Assembly (NCBI GenBank): GCA_949289265.1
Contig: CASENE010000001.1
Span: 1 to 64,000 of the forward strand
Direction: 5' to 3'
From: an uncultured Bacteroides sp.
GTDB taxonomy: Bacteria > Bacteroidota > Bacteroidia > Bacteroidales > Bacteroidaceae
DNA length: 64,000 bases
Shown here: positions 8,485 through 17,708 of the stretch, piece by piece
Layout: every line of letters starts with the position of its first letter
How positions within the stretch are numbered: position 1 is the first letter of the stretch
The notes under the pieces: generated by a model
What the model was told of the DNA's origin: nothing
Seen by the model: the letters and a program-made list of their open reading frames with translations, nothing else
Databases searched by the model: none
Translations under genes and position numbers: made by a program

Positions 8485-11400
8485 ATGAAACATGTATGTG
8501 TCACACTGCTGCTGATGTTAGTCGGCAGTATCGGATGGGCTCAACGCACCTTGACAGGCGTGGTGTTGGAAGAGCCGGAGATGATTCCCGTCATAGGGGC
8601 AAGTATTATGATTGACGAGACCAAGCAAGGCGTGGTCACCAACCTTGATGGAGAATTTTCGTTAGAGGTGTCTGACGGTCAGACATTGATAGTTTCCTAC
8701 ATCGGGCTTATTACGCAGAAAGTGCTTGTGAAGGCAGGCGAGGACAAAATGGTCATCCGGATGAAGAAGAATACGATTAACCTGGATGAGGTGGTTGTTG
8801 TGGGATATGGTACGACCCGGAAGCGTGATTTGGCAGGCTCCATATCATCCTTGAAGACAGAAGACATCAAAGCCGGCGTAGTGACCAGTGCTGCCCAGTT
8901 TCTGAAAGGCCGTGCGGCGGGTGTACAAGTGCGTCAGTATTCCTCAGAGCCCGGTGGCGGGATTTCCATCCGCATCCGTGGCGCTTCTTCGGTCAGTTCC
9001 AACAACGAACCGCTCTATGTCATCGACGGATTCCAGACAGACCTGGGCAACCAAATCAATCCGGAAGACATTGCTACCATAGAAATCCTGAAAGATGCAG
9101 CTGCCACTTCTATCTATGGCGCGCGAGGAGCGAACGGCGTTGTCATCATCACCACTAAAAAAGGTTCCAAAGGGCGCTTCGATGTCAGCTATTCATACAA
9201 TGCTTCTGTAAAAAACATCCATAATCCCTGGGAGCTGATGGATGCCCAGGATGTGATGGCTTATGACATGAAGGTGTGGGAAGAAAACGGAAGCAGCGGA
9301 AATCCTCCCTACACCCAAGAGCAGTTGCAATACAAGGGGAAAGGTACAGACTGGATTAAAGAAACCACGCGGACAGCCATGACGCAGATGCACCAGGTGT
9401 CCATTTCCGGCGGAAGCGATAAACTGACCATGGCCATCTCTGCCAACTACACGGACGATCAGGGCATCCTGAAAAATACGGAATTCAATCGTTTCAGCGG
9501 GCGCATGAACATGGACTATAAGTTGAACGACCGTGTGCGCTTTGGTTCAAATGTTTACATGGCCAGGTCGAAGAAAAACTACCTGAATATGGGTACCAAT
9601 TCAACGACCGACAACATCATGTATTCCATTTTCATGTCCTCGCCTTTGTCCACTCCGGGAGAATATGACGTATTTGGAGAACGAGCACGCAAGAACAACC
9701 TGCTGGACGAAATAGAAGAAGTGGACTTTGAAGAAGTCACAAACAACATGTATGCCACGATTTTCGGCGAAGCCGATATCTTCAAGTTCTTGACGGCAAG
9801 GCTTTCCTATACCTACAGCAACGACAACACCAAGTCGCAGAAATATTATCCCAAAATAACCACCGTGGGAAGTTCTTACGACGGCCTGGCCACCATTGCC
9901 AACTATAAGAACGACCGCAGCCAGCTGGATGCCCTGTTGACCTATCACCAGATGTTTAAAGACATACATAACGTAAAGCTCCTGCTGGGCACCACGTATA
10001 CTTCTCTGGTCGCTGAAAGCAACGGCATGCAGGGAAGCAAATTTACCACCGATGAATTCTCCTTCAATAACATGGGCGGGGCCGAGAACATCGAATACAT
10101 CAGCTCCAGCAAAGAAAAGCAAACCACGGTCTCTTTCTTTACACGTCTGGAATATGTCCTGAAAGACAAATACATCTTCAATGCTTCTTTCCGCGCGGAT
10201 GGCGCCTCCAATTTCGGCCCCAACAACAAGTGGGGATACTTCCCCTCCGGCTCGGTGGCCTGGCAGTTGGGCGACGAAGCGTTCATGGCATTCGCCAAAC
10301 CTCTCTTTTCCAGCATCAAGCTGAGAGCCAGTTACGGACAAACAGGCAATGACGGTATCGGAAACTATCTGTCGCAGAAAAAGTTTGCCATGACCAATGT
10401 CTTCCTGGGGGGTGACGGCGTGGTGAAAGGCATGTACCCCTCCAATCCGGGCAACCAGAACCTGAAGTGGGAGACCACCAGCCAGTTCGACATAGGTTTG
10501 GACTTTACCATGCTCAACAATCGCCTGGAAGTCAATTTTGACTATTACATCAAGAAGACCAAAGACCTGCTGAATCCGGTGGTCGTATCCACCACCACCG
10601 GAGGTTTTGAAACCATGATGGGCAATAACGGTAAAATAGAGAATAAAGGATTTGAATTCTTTGTCAAGTCAAACAACATCACCACCAGTCATTTCAGCTG
10701 GAGCACCACCTTGAATGTCTCCAGAAACAAAAACAAAGTACTGGAACTCAACAAGGGAGAAGCCCGCTACGAGACCGTGCGGCCGCAAGGCAACTATGAA
10801 TGGGAAGAATACACCCTGCTGAAAGAAGGCTATGCGCTGAGCTCCATCTACGGCTATGTGTTCGACGGCATCATTCAGCAGGGCGAAACCTATGCCCCGC
10901 AGCCAAACTCGGTGCCGGGCGACCCCAAATTCGTAGACTTGAACCACGATGGAATCATTACCGATGATGACCGCACCGTCATTGGCAATGGCAACCCGGA
11001 TGTAGTGCTGGGTTTGGGCAACAATTTCCAGATTTACGATTTCGATTTCTCGTTCTTTTTCGATGCCAATATCGGCAACGAACTCCTGAACCTCTCCAAG
11101 ATAGTCATGGAAGACGAAGGGCGCCTGAAAGTATCGGCCGATCGTTGGACCATCAACCACCCCTCCAATGACATTCCGCGCAACGGCTGGCAAAAACAAG
11201 ACGGCATCCAATACGGCAACTACGTCAACAGCCGTTTTGTGGAAAACGCCAGCTACCTGCGCTTGTCGAACATCGAACTGGGATATACCTTCCCCCTGCG
11301 ACGCATGGGCAGCCATCTCTATAAATACATCAAGAACCTGCGCGTATTCATCGGGGCGCAAAACCTCTTTACCCTCACCCCCTATACGGGCTTCGACCCG

Positions 11401-11502
11401 GAGGTGAGCGTAAACGGAGGCAGCGCCGTGGCTCAAGGGTTGGACTTCAGCTCTTACCCGGCCTATCGCATGTTTAATTTCGGAGCAAAAATAACTTTCT
11501 AA
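8485..11502 (+). CDS. susC: SusC/RagA family TonB-dependent outer-membrane transporter
   Basis: Outer-membrane beta-barrel that imports oligosaccharides captured by its SusD partner, powered by TonB. The signal peptide is MKHVCVTLLLMLVGSIGWAQ. It is followed by a carboxypeptidase-regulatory-like domain (about residues 22-95: LTGVVLEEPEMIPVIGASIM), the SusC junction NLDEVVVVGYGTTRKRDLAG and the plug domain with IRGASSVSSNNEPLYVIDG. A long barrel ends in the aromatic terminus FNFGAKITF. Full length at 1,005 aa. The ATG at 8485 is preferred over 8458 because it gives a clean signal peptide. The susD gene starts 13 nt after the stop. Which glycan is imported is unknown; neighbouring enzymes suggest a beta-linked or aminosugar-containing one. 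Confidence 0.93.
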   Translation: MKHVCVTLLLMLVGSIGWAQRTLTGVVLEEPEMIPVIGASIMIDETKQGVVTNLDGEFSLEVSDGQTLIVSYIGLITQKVLVKAGEDKMVIRMKKNTINLDEVVVVGYGTTRKRDLAGSISSLKTEDIKAGVVTSAAQFLKGRAAGVQVRQYSSEPGGGISIRIRGASSVSSNNEPLYVIDGFQTDLGNQINPEDIATIEILKDAAATSIYGARGANGVVIITTKKGSKGRFDVSYSYNASVKNIHNPWELMDAQDVMAYDMKVWEENGSSGNPPYTQEQLQYKGKGTDWIKETTRTAMTQMHQVSISGGSDKLTMAISANYTDDQGILKNTEFNRFSGRMNMDYKLNDRVRFGSNVYMARSKKNYLNMGTNSTTDNIMYSIFMSSPLSTPGEYDVFGERARKNNLLDEIEEVDFEEVTNNMYATIFGEADIFKFLTARLSYTYSNDNTKSQKYYPKITTVGSSYDGLATIANYKNDRSQLDALLTYHQMFKDIHNVKLLLGTTYTSLVAESNGMQGSKFTTDEFSFNNMGGAENIEYISSSKEKQTTVSFFTRLEYVLKDKYIFNASFRADGASNFGPNNKWGYFPSGSVAWQLGDEAFMAFAKPLFSSIKLRASYGQTGNDGIGNYLSQKKFAMTNVFLGGDGVVKGMYPSNPGNQNLKWETTSQFDIGLDFTMLNNRLEVNFDYYIKKTKDLLNPVVVSTTTGGFETMMGNNGKIENKGFEFFVKSNNITTSHFSWSTTLNVSRNKNKVLELNKGEARYETVRPQGNYEWEEYTLLKEGYALSSIYGYVFDGIIQQGETYAPQPNSVPGDPKFVDLNHDGIITDDDRTVIGNGNPDVVLGLGNNFQIYDFDFSFFFDANIGNELLNLSKIVMEDEGRLKVSADRWTINHPSNDIPRNGWQKQDGIQYGNYVNSRFVENASYLRLSNIELGYTFPLRRMGSHLYKYIKNLRVFIGAQNLFTLTPYTGFDPEVSVNGGSAVAQGLDFSSYPAYRMFNFGAKITF

Positions 11503-11515
11503 ACACCATTCGATC

Positions 11516-13213
11516 ATGAAAACTCTGTTACATATCATTTGTTATGTCTCCATCTCCCTGGGAGTCATGCAAGGACTGACGGCCTGCTCGGACACGCTGG
11601 AAGAAACCATTTATTCTGAACTTACCGAAGACAATGCTTTCGTTAGTGCCAACGACGCGTTAAGTGCGGTGAATGCCCTCTACGAACCCCTGCACGGCAT
11701 CACCGAAACTTCGATATTCTACCTGAACGACATGCCCACGGACGACTGCTTTAAAGCCAACATAGATTGCGAGATACTCAACGAGAACCAATTGAACGGT
11801 AACGGCGATGTATTGAAGGGCTGGGAAGTTTTCTACCGCGTGGTAGGAAGGGCCAACATCGCCATTGACAACATCTCCGCCATGCCGGTGGAAGAGTTTG
11901 GCGACGACGCGGCCGAGGCCGAAGCCTATAAGAAACGTCTCATAGCCGAAGCCCATTTCATGAGAGGTTTTGCTTACTACCACCTGACGGATCTTTTCTA
12001 TACTGTGCCGTTGGTCACGGACAGCAAAATAGCCGTAGACGCCATCCTTCCTCCTGCCACTATCGAGCAGCTGGACGAGCAAATAGAAAAAGACCTCCTG
12101 GCCGCCATCGCTGACAATGCGCTTCCGCAGAAATATGACAGCCGCAGCGACGCCGGGCGGCCCACCTATGGAGCCGCCCTGGGCTATCTCTGCCGCCTGC
12201 ACATGCGCACGGCAGGACGGATGAGATTGGCGGGCCAAGACGCCGCTGCCGAATGGAACGAAGCGTTGGACTATGCCGACCAATTGCTGGCCCTCAGAGG
12301 CAGCGTCTACAACCTGCAAGGCAATGTGTGGGATATTTACGACCCGGAGCGGGACGAATGCCTCTACAACGACGAGCAGATTTTCACCGTGTTCTCCAAT
12401 CCCAACAGCACGGCCGGCACCTCGGCCATCGGCATGACGTTTACTCCCTGGAACTACGACTGCGGATGGGATCTCTGCAGCATCCCTCTGGAAATGGCGT
12501 GGAGCTTCGATAAAGACGACGAAAGATTCACCAAGCTCATTGTCACCGCTTTCGACGACGTCTACGAGCCGGACAAAATCAAATACGTGATGCCTGCCAC
12601 CCCGCAAGAGACGGGCACCCTCTATCAGGAAGTCATGGAAGGCGGCGAACTGGTGCTCACCGTCAACGAGATGGCCTCGGCCTTCACCCAGAAATACAAA
12701 TACACCAAGCCGCTGACCTATAACTACAATACGGGCAACAACTTCTACTTCCTCCGTCTGGCCGACATCATTCTTTGCAAGGCCGAAATCCTGAACGAGC
12801 TCAACGGGCCCACGCAAGAGGCCATCGACTTGATAAACGAAATTCGCGAAAGAGCCTTCCAAAACGCCGACCACAACCTGCGACTGAGCGATTATGCCAC
12901 GAAAGAAGCCCTGCGGAGCGCCATCTGCGATGAACGCCTGTACGAGCTCAACAACGAAGGCACCCGCCGTCCGGACTTGATACGGATGGGCCTCTGGAAA
13001 GACCGCCTGGACAAGCATTTTGCCCAAATCAAGCAGAAATGGATATGCAACGAGGACAATGTCGAGCAGAAGACCGGCACCCGCCCCGATTACAGCGCGA
13101 ACTGGCTGGTCTATCCCACCGACTTGACCGAAAACGACATCCGGCGGTATTTCCCCGCGCCCAAGCGCGAATCGGATATTAATCCAGCCTTAAACAACTG
13201 CAGGAATTTCTGA
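11516..13213 (+). CDS. susD: SusD/RagB family surface glycan-binding lipoprotein
   Basis: Cell-surface lipoprotein that caps the SusC barrel and binds the substrate glycan. The 565-aa protein has a lipoprotein signal ending in the lipobox LTAC. SusD-type helical (TPR-like) repeats follow: EAEAYKKRLIAEAHFMRGFAY is the classic SusD signature near residue 140. The C-terminal SusD region contains FYFLRLADIILCKAEILNEL and ERLYELNNEGTRRPDLIRMG. It is co-transcribed with susC (13-nt gap). The frame is complete. Confidence 0.93.
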   Translation: MKTLLHIICYVSISLGVMQGLTACSDTLEETIYSELTEDNAFVSANDALSAVNALYEPLHGITETSIFYLNDMPTDDCFKANIDCEILNENQLNGNGDVLKGWEVFYRVVGRANIAIDNISAMPVEEFGDDAAEAEAYKKRLIAEAHFMRGFAYYHLTDLFYTVPLVTDSKIAVDAILPPATIEQLDEQIEKDLLAAIADNALPQKYDSRSDAGRPTYGAALGYLCRLHMRTAGRMRLAGQDAAAEWNEALDYADQLLALRGSVYNLQGNVWDIYDPERDECLYNDEQIFTVFSNPNSTAGTSAIGMTFTPWNYDCGWDLCSIPLEMAWSFDKDDERFTKLIVTAFDDVYEPDKIKYVMPATPQETGTLYQEVMEGGELVLTVNEMASAFTQKYKYTKPLTYNYNTGNNFYFLRLADIILCKAEILNELNGPTQEAIDLINEIRERAFQNADHNLRLSDYATKEALRSAICDERLYELNNEGTRRPDLIRMGLWKDRLDKHFAQIKQKWICNEDNVEQKTGTRPDYSANWLVYPTDLTENDIRRYFPAPKRESDINPALNNCRNF

Positions 13214-13230
13214 AAAACGACTCGGGACAA

Positions 13231-13307
13231 CTTCGTCTCTCCTTCGCCCCCGGGTCGTCCCTCCTTCGTCCCTGGCTCGTCTCTTGCAGACGAACCTGGG
13301 GCGAGGG
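13231..13307. repeat. Family A 11-bp repeat array, copy 2 (reverse orientation)
   Basis: Read on the minus strand: GACGAGCCAGG, GACGAAGGAGG, GACGACCCGGG, GGCGAAGGAGA, with an inverted pair (GACGAACCTGG, GGCGAGGG) across the loop TTGC. It sits between susD and the GH16-like gene, inside the presumed operon, so it would be transcribed into a stable hairpin. Confidence 0.85.
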
Positions 13308-13355
13308 AAAAGGGGGGCTGAGGCGGCGGAGAAACGAATAAAAATACATGCGTTT

Positions 13356-14048
13356 ATGAAAAAATATACTATATGCCTGGCCGTGACGCTGTGGTTGGCC
13401 GGCACGGTGGAGGCCTGTGCTCAGGCAACCGGCATTTCCAGGGAATGGGGATTCGATTCGATGGACGGATGGGTGTATGCCCATCAGGATGAGAATCCGG
13501 ACAATCAGTGTGCGATTGAAGACGGCATGTTGCGGATTTATACCCGCGCGGGAAGCCGGGACAGGAAAAAAGTACGCACGGCCGACAAGATTTATACCAC
13601 GGGTCGCTACGTCTGGCGGACGTACATATCCGATTTGGGCGTGGGAGACCAATCCAGCATAGGTTCGTGGATTTATGGCGACGACCATCACGAGATTGAT
13701 TTCGAGGTGGGATACGGCACGGCGGAAGTTCGCGAAAGGCTGCATGCGCAAGACGACGAGGTGGTGGCCTATATGACCACGCAGGACAATCCCTATCAGT
13801 CTGTGCAGACGCTCATCCGGAAAGGATGGCATGTGTTTGAGATAGACATTACGTCGGTGGAAGGGAAATATCATGTCAAGTGGCTGATTGATGGGAAAGT
13901 GGTCAGCAGCGTGCAGCAGACTTTTGGCAGCGAGGTGTCGTTTTATATCTTCTGCAGTGTGGAGAATCTGTTGTTTATCGGCGATAAGCCGGCCGGGCAG
14001 GATAACTATGGGTTGTTCGACTATGTGCGGTATGAATATCATCCTTGA
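13356..14048 (+). CDS. GH16-like concanavalin-fold secreted protein
   Basis: Secreted protein of 230 aa with signal peptide MKKYTICLAVTLWLAGTVEA. The core IGSWIYGDDHHEIDFEVGYG contains E-x-D-x-E, the catalytic triplet pattern of GH16 beta-glucanases and related endo-hydrolases. The surrounding beta-strand pattern (WHVFEIDI, YHVKWLIDGKVV) also fits a jelly-roll lectin or hydrolase. It is small for GH16 but plausible. It sits between susD and the sulfotransferase-like gene, in PUL context. An upstream ATG at 13348 hits a stop immediately, so 13356 is the start. It could instead be a non-catalytic binding protein; the intact triplet argues for an enzyme. Confidence 0.7.
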   Translation: MKKYTICLAVTLWLAGTVEACAQATGISREWGFDSMDGWVYAHQDENPDNQCAIEDGMLRIYTRAGSRDRKKVRTADKIYTTGRYVWRTYISDLGVGDQSSIGSWIYGDDHHEIDFEVGYGTAEVRERLHAQDDEVVAYMTTQDNPYQSVQTLIRKGWHVFEIDITSVEGKYHVKWLIDGKVVSSVQQTFGSEVSFYIFCSVENLLFIGDKPAGQDNYGLFDYVRYEYHP

Positions 14049-14059
14049 GGAGGCGGCTT

Positions 14060-15454
14060 ATGAGACGGAGAATGGAGATTTTGGCGCTGGCTGCATGGGG
14101 CATGATGCTGATTGTGCTGTCGGCTTGCGATACGGACGAAAGCGGTTCTTTTTCTTCTTATTCCGATTCCATTACGGCGAAGGTTCAGGATGGGAATGCC
14201 CTGAGGGTGGATTTGAACATCCATTTCTTGAAGCCGGTTGCTTATCAGGTGGAATATTGGGAAGTGGGAAACGAAGGGAAGAGGATGAGAACGGCACTGA
14301 AAGAAGGCGACGGACAGACCGTTTGTACATTGGTTTTGCTCAAGCCGGAGACCACTTATGCTTTTCGGGTATTGTTGTCGGACGAGGGAGGGGTGGTTCC
14401 GTCAGAAACCTATCGGTTCAAGACCTTGGAACTGCCCGGCATGATTCCGGATTGTTACATCGAAAGTGACGACTGGGAGGAAATGGATGGGTATCTGATA
14501 TTGAGCAGGTTCGACTTGAAGCCCGGACTGATAACCATCGTCGACATGCAGGGCAACACGGTCTGGTATCAGGAGATGGAAGGGAAAGGCGTCAGTGTGG
14601 CATCGTTCGACACGGTTCGCCACACGGTGCAGTGCATTATGGGCGGACAGTCGGAGTATGCCTATTCGGGCACGGACATCGTGGTGATGGATCTGTTGGG
14701 CAATGTGCTGCTGCAGAAAGATGTGCGCGGATATGGCCTGCATCACGAAATAAGGCGGATGCCGGATGGCAATCTGTTAATGGTCAATCATGTGTACAGA
14801 GATTTTGATTTGTCGGCCGTGGGCGGTTCCACGCACGAAGAGGTGGTGGGCGACGGGGTGGTCATTATGGATATGCAGGGGAATATTGTGTGGGATTGGG
14901 ATTGTTTCAGCGAGATAGACCCGAGGGAAGACGAGGATATCATGACCGCCAATGTGGGGCCGGGAGATTGGGTGCATGCCAATAGCGCTAATTATGACGG
15001 AGATGGAAACATTTATGTCACCTTTAACTGGCTGAACCAGATTTGGAAGATAAACCGGGAGACCAAGGAGGTGGAATATCGCCTGGGCGAGGGAGGCACT
15101 GTCGAGGTGGAGCCGGAAGGCTGGGTTAGCGGCGTGCATAATGTCAATGTGACGGGGCGCGACCGTTTTTATCTGTTTGACAATGGCACGCGCAGTCATC
15201 AGTCGCGGATTTTGGGCTATACGGTGGATATGCCGGCTGGGAGGGCCGAGGTGGATTTTGCCGTCGCTCTTCCCACAGATAAGAGTTCTCAGTTTCAGGG
15301 CGGGGTCAACATGCTGAACGACAACCTCATGGTGGTCTGCTCCACCTTCAGCAATGCCATTTTGTTTATGGACAGGTCTGGGCAGGTGCATCGCGTTATC
15401 CGGACTCCTTATCAGTCTTATCGGGCTGAATACATTCCTTCCTTTGAGTATTAA
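14060..15454 (+). CDS. Arylsulfotransferase (ASST)-like lipoprotein
   Basis: Lipoprotein of 464 aa (lipobox LSAC). A short Fn3-like segment (about residues 35-105, ending ETTYAFRVLLSDEGG) is followed by a beta-propeller with ASST features: LITIVDMQGNTVWYQEM, GLHHEIRRMPDGNLLMVNH, GDWVHANSANYDGDGNIYV and GVHNVNVTGRDRFYLFDNG. ASST enzymes transfer sulfate between aryl groups through an active-site histidine. Several candidate histidines are in these motifs, but the catalytic one cannot be assigned by eye. A GAGGAGG ribosome site at 14047 and an ATG at 14060 follow the previous stop by 11 nt, so the genes are in one operon. An ASST-like protein inside a PUL is uncommon. It may act as a binding propeller. 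Confidence 0.7.
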   Translation: MRRRMEILALAAWGMMLIVLSACDTDESGSFSSYSDSITAKVQDGNALRVDLNIHFLKPVAYQVEYWEVGNEGKRMRTALKEGDGQTVCTLVLLKPETTYAFRVLLSDEGGVVPSETYRFKTLELPGMIPDCYIESDDWEEMDGYLILSRFDLKPGLITIVDMQGNTVWYQEMEGKGVSVASFDTVRHTVQCIMGGQSEYAYSGTDIVVMDLLGNVLLQKDVRGYGLHHEIRRMPDGNLLMVNHVYRDFDLSAVGGSTHEEVVGDGVVIMDMQGNIVWDWDCFSEIDPREDEDIMTANVGPGDWVHANSANYDGDGNIYVTFNWLNQIWKINRETKEVEYRLGEGGTVEVEPEGWVSGVHNVNVTGRDRFYLFDNGTRSHQSRILGYTVDMPAGRAEVDFAVALPTDKSSQFQGGVNMLNDNLMVVCSTFSNAILFMDRSGQVHRVIRTPYQSYRAEYIPSFEY

Positions 15455-15489
15455 ATAGATATGCAAAATTAATTGATACTGTCTTTAGT

Positions 15490-15625
15490 AGTAGGAGATA
15501 GTTACAGGTAGTTAGAGGGAGTTATAGGCTGATAGTTGCTCCGGCGATATACAAAAGGTATTGGCTTATAACTACTTGAGCGAAGCGATAACTCCTTCTA
15601 ACTCCTTCTGACTTCTGAATATGGT
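15490..15625. repeat. Family C palindromic repeat, copy 3
   Basis: The 214-bp gap before the GH18 gene contains imperfect inverted motifs: AGTTAGAGGGAGTTATAGG on the left and GATAACTCCTTCTAACTCC on the right, with a GCTCCGG / GAGCG centre. Its style matches the simple-sequence palindromes at 3143 and 53208, although the sequences differ. Confidence 0.55.
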
Positions 15626-15668
15626 ATAAACCAAATATGATTGGTTACTTAATTATAATTGTAGAGAT

Positions 15669-16694
15669 ATGAATCCATTGTTTTTTGCGAGATTGGTTGT
15701 ATGCTCCTTGGCATGTGTGGTTGTGGCAGGTGCATGTCGGCCTCAGAAAGTAGCTGGGGAAGAAGAAAAAACGCTTCATCCTTGGTTTATCTACCGAGAG
15801 GGAAGTTCTTTTAAGGAGATTGAGCCTCAAAAGGAACTCATAGGTACGCTCAGCGTTTTTGGTGAACCTTCCGAAGACTTTATAGCCCAGTGCCATCGGC
15901 ATGGCATAGAGGTCTATCGAGCCGTGAGTGGGAATGAACAGACCATAGACACGCCGGAAGAGCAGGAAGCGGTGGTGGACGGTTATGTGAAGCAATGCGA
16001 AACGAAGGGATATGACGGTATAGATTTGGATTTCGAGCATTTGGATGCGGATTTCCAATCCGTTTATTCGGATTTTTTGAGGCTTGCTTCCAGAAAGCTG
16101 CATCAGGCGGGAAAGAAACTGAGTCATTGTGTGGGATTTTATCCGGCTTTGTATGAGGACGAGCAGGCAAAGACATTCTATCATCCGGAAGTTCTGGCCC
16201 AGACTTGCGATTTAGTCCGTGTCATGTGTTATGATATGTATTTTGCTCCTGCCATTGGCGATGAGCTTCTCCGCCACAGGGACGATTGCATGGGTATAGG
16301 TCCTACTGCCAGTTATCCATGGGTGAAAGATGCCATGGAATATTGGATGGCGCGGATTCCTTCCCACAAATTGGTCATGGCACTTCCCGCGTATGGCAAT
16401 GATTATGCCCTGGCTGGCGCGTCGCTCAAGGGGCGGCAGATTTATGCTGTTCTGCCCGATAGTGTCGAAGGGACATTGCCTCCGGCCATCTGGAACTATT
16501 ATCATAAATCAAACGTCTATTTGTATGATGGGGCAGATGGGTATAAGCATCTATTTTATGCCAGCGATGCACGCAGCACCCGCGAGTTGCTGAAGTTGGC
16601 CCTGGAACTGGGGATTGGCCGAATCGGTTTCTGGCATTACAGTTCTGTTTCTGCCGACATGTGGGATGAAGCCCGTGCCTGGAGCGGACGTTGA
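15669..16694 (+). CDS. GH18 family lipoprotein (chitinase / endo-beta-N-acetylglucosaminidase type)
   Basis: Glycoside hydrolase family 18 protein of 341 aa with a lipobox (VVAGAC, Cys near residue 24). The catalytic motif DGIDLDFE matches DGxDxDxE with Glu123 as the acid. A second conserved stretch is VRVMCYDMYFAPAIGD (strand 6). The barrel ends with ELGIGRIGFWHYSS. GH18 enzymes cut beta-1,4 GlcNAc links in chitin or the core of N-glycans. The single-domain lipoprotein form, without a chitin-binding module, resembles the endo-glycosidase and GH18-like proteins of Bacteroidetes PULs. It is separated from the ASST gene by a 214-bp repeat region, so it may have its own regulation. Confidence 0.85.
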   Translation: MNPLFFARLVVCSLACVVVAGACRPQKVAGEEEKTLHPWFIYREGSSFKEIEPQKELIGTLSVFGEPSEDFIAQCHRHGIEVYRAVSGNEQTIDTPEEQEAVVDGYVKQCETKGYDGIDLDFEHLDADFQSVYSDFLRLASRKLHQAGKKLSHCVGFYPALYEDEQAKTFYHPEVLAQTCDLVRVMCYDMYFAPAIGDELLRHRDDCMGIGPTASYPWVKDAMEYWMARIPSHKLVMALPAYGNDYALAGASLKGRQIYAVLPDSVEGTLPPAIWNYYHKSNVYLYDGADGYKHLFYASDARSTRELLKLALELGIGRIGFWHYSSVSADMWDEARAWSGR

Positions 16695-16834
16695 GGCTAT
16701 CCTCAAGAGTTGCTGTGGATTTATAATCCGTGTGCAAAGGAAATGAACGGATTTAAAAATGTTTTGCAAAGACAGGCAGGGAGATAACGGGGATATTGTG
16801 TTTTCTGCTTGCATCGGATGTGTGGGAAAAAGCG

Positions 16835-16842
16835 TATCTTTG
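16835..16842 (+). promoter_or_regulatory. -7 element of the metallo-hydrolase promoter
   Basis: TATCTTTG fits TAnnTTTG, about 70 nt upstream of the ATG at 16910. No good -33 TTTG at standard spacing. Confidence 0.5.
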
Positions 16843-16909
16843 TCTGCTGAATAAGTGGAACGTGATATACGGCATTTATCTGCTTGTTCAGTGATAAAAG
16901 CATAGCACA

Positions 16910-17665
16910 ATGAAACTCACTTACCTCTTTCACAGCGGCTTTGCCCTCGAGACGGACACGTGTGTCCTGGTGTTTGATTATTGGAAAGACCCGGTAGGCG
17001 TGATGCCTGCGCTGTTGGGGTCGGGCAAGCCGCTGTATGTATTCTCCAGTCATTTCCACGAAGACCACTTCGACCGGGAGATTTTCTCTTGGCGCACGGC
17101 GGCCAGGGCGGGTGTCACTTATGTGTTGTCGAAGGATATCTTGAGGCATCGCCGGGCCGGGCGCGAGGAGGCCGACGTGTGGTTGGCCAAGGGGGCGCGT
17201 TGGGAAGACGGGCGGGTGAAGGTGACGGCTACGGGGAGTACGGACAGCGGGGTGTCGTGGGTGGTGGAGACGGCGGGACGGCGTGTCTTCCATGCTGGCG
17301 ACCTGAACAATTGGTATGCGCGCTTCCTGACCGACGATTATCGGGGCGGCACGGTCTTCAGTCCGGAGTTTGGCATGGATGTCGACCCGGGCCGGGAGGA
17401 GAAGCGTTATTTGGGCGAGCTGAAGGATATCCGCAAGTTGACCGACAGCTTCGACGTAGCGATGTTTCCCGTAGACGGGCGCATCGGTAACGGCTATACA
17501 CGGGGTGCCCGGCAGTTCATCGAGCGTTTCCGGGTGGGGCTGCTGGTGCCGATGCATTTTGTGGCCAGCGGTTTCGAGTCGGCCTGGCGCATGAAGGAGT
17601 TTGCCGACGCGCGGGGTGTCGGCTTCTGGTGCATTCGCCGGGAGGGGGAGTCGATGGAGGTCTGA
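16910..17665 (+). CDS. Metallo-beta-lactamase-fold hydrolase
   Basis: Cytoplasmic MBL-fold hydrolase of 251 aa related to the UlaG group. The zinc motif HxHxDH is intact (SSHFHEDHFD, about residues 43-52), followed by the HAGD turn (RRVFHAGDLNNWYA) and a late PMHF motif (LLVPMHFVAS). No signal peptide. Substrate cannot be deduced. It sits alone between the PUL and a convergent secreted-protein gene, with its own TATCTTTG promoter. Confidence 0.85.
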   Translation: MKLTYLFHSGFALETDTCVLVFDYWKDPVGVMPALLGSGKPLYVFSSHFHEDHFDREIFSWRTAARAGVTYVLSKDILRHRRAGREEADVWLAKGARWEDGRVKVTATGSTDSGVSWVVETAGRRVFHAGDLNNWYARFLTDDYRGGTVFSPEFGMDVDPGREEKRYLGELKDIRKLTDSFDVAMFPVDGRIGNGYTRGARQFIERFRVGLLVPMHFVASGFESAWRMKEFADARGVGFWCIRREGESMEV

Positions 17666-17708
17666 TGCCGGACCGTAGAAAGGGAAGCGTCTCTCTTTGT
17701 GATGGAGC

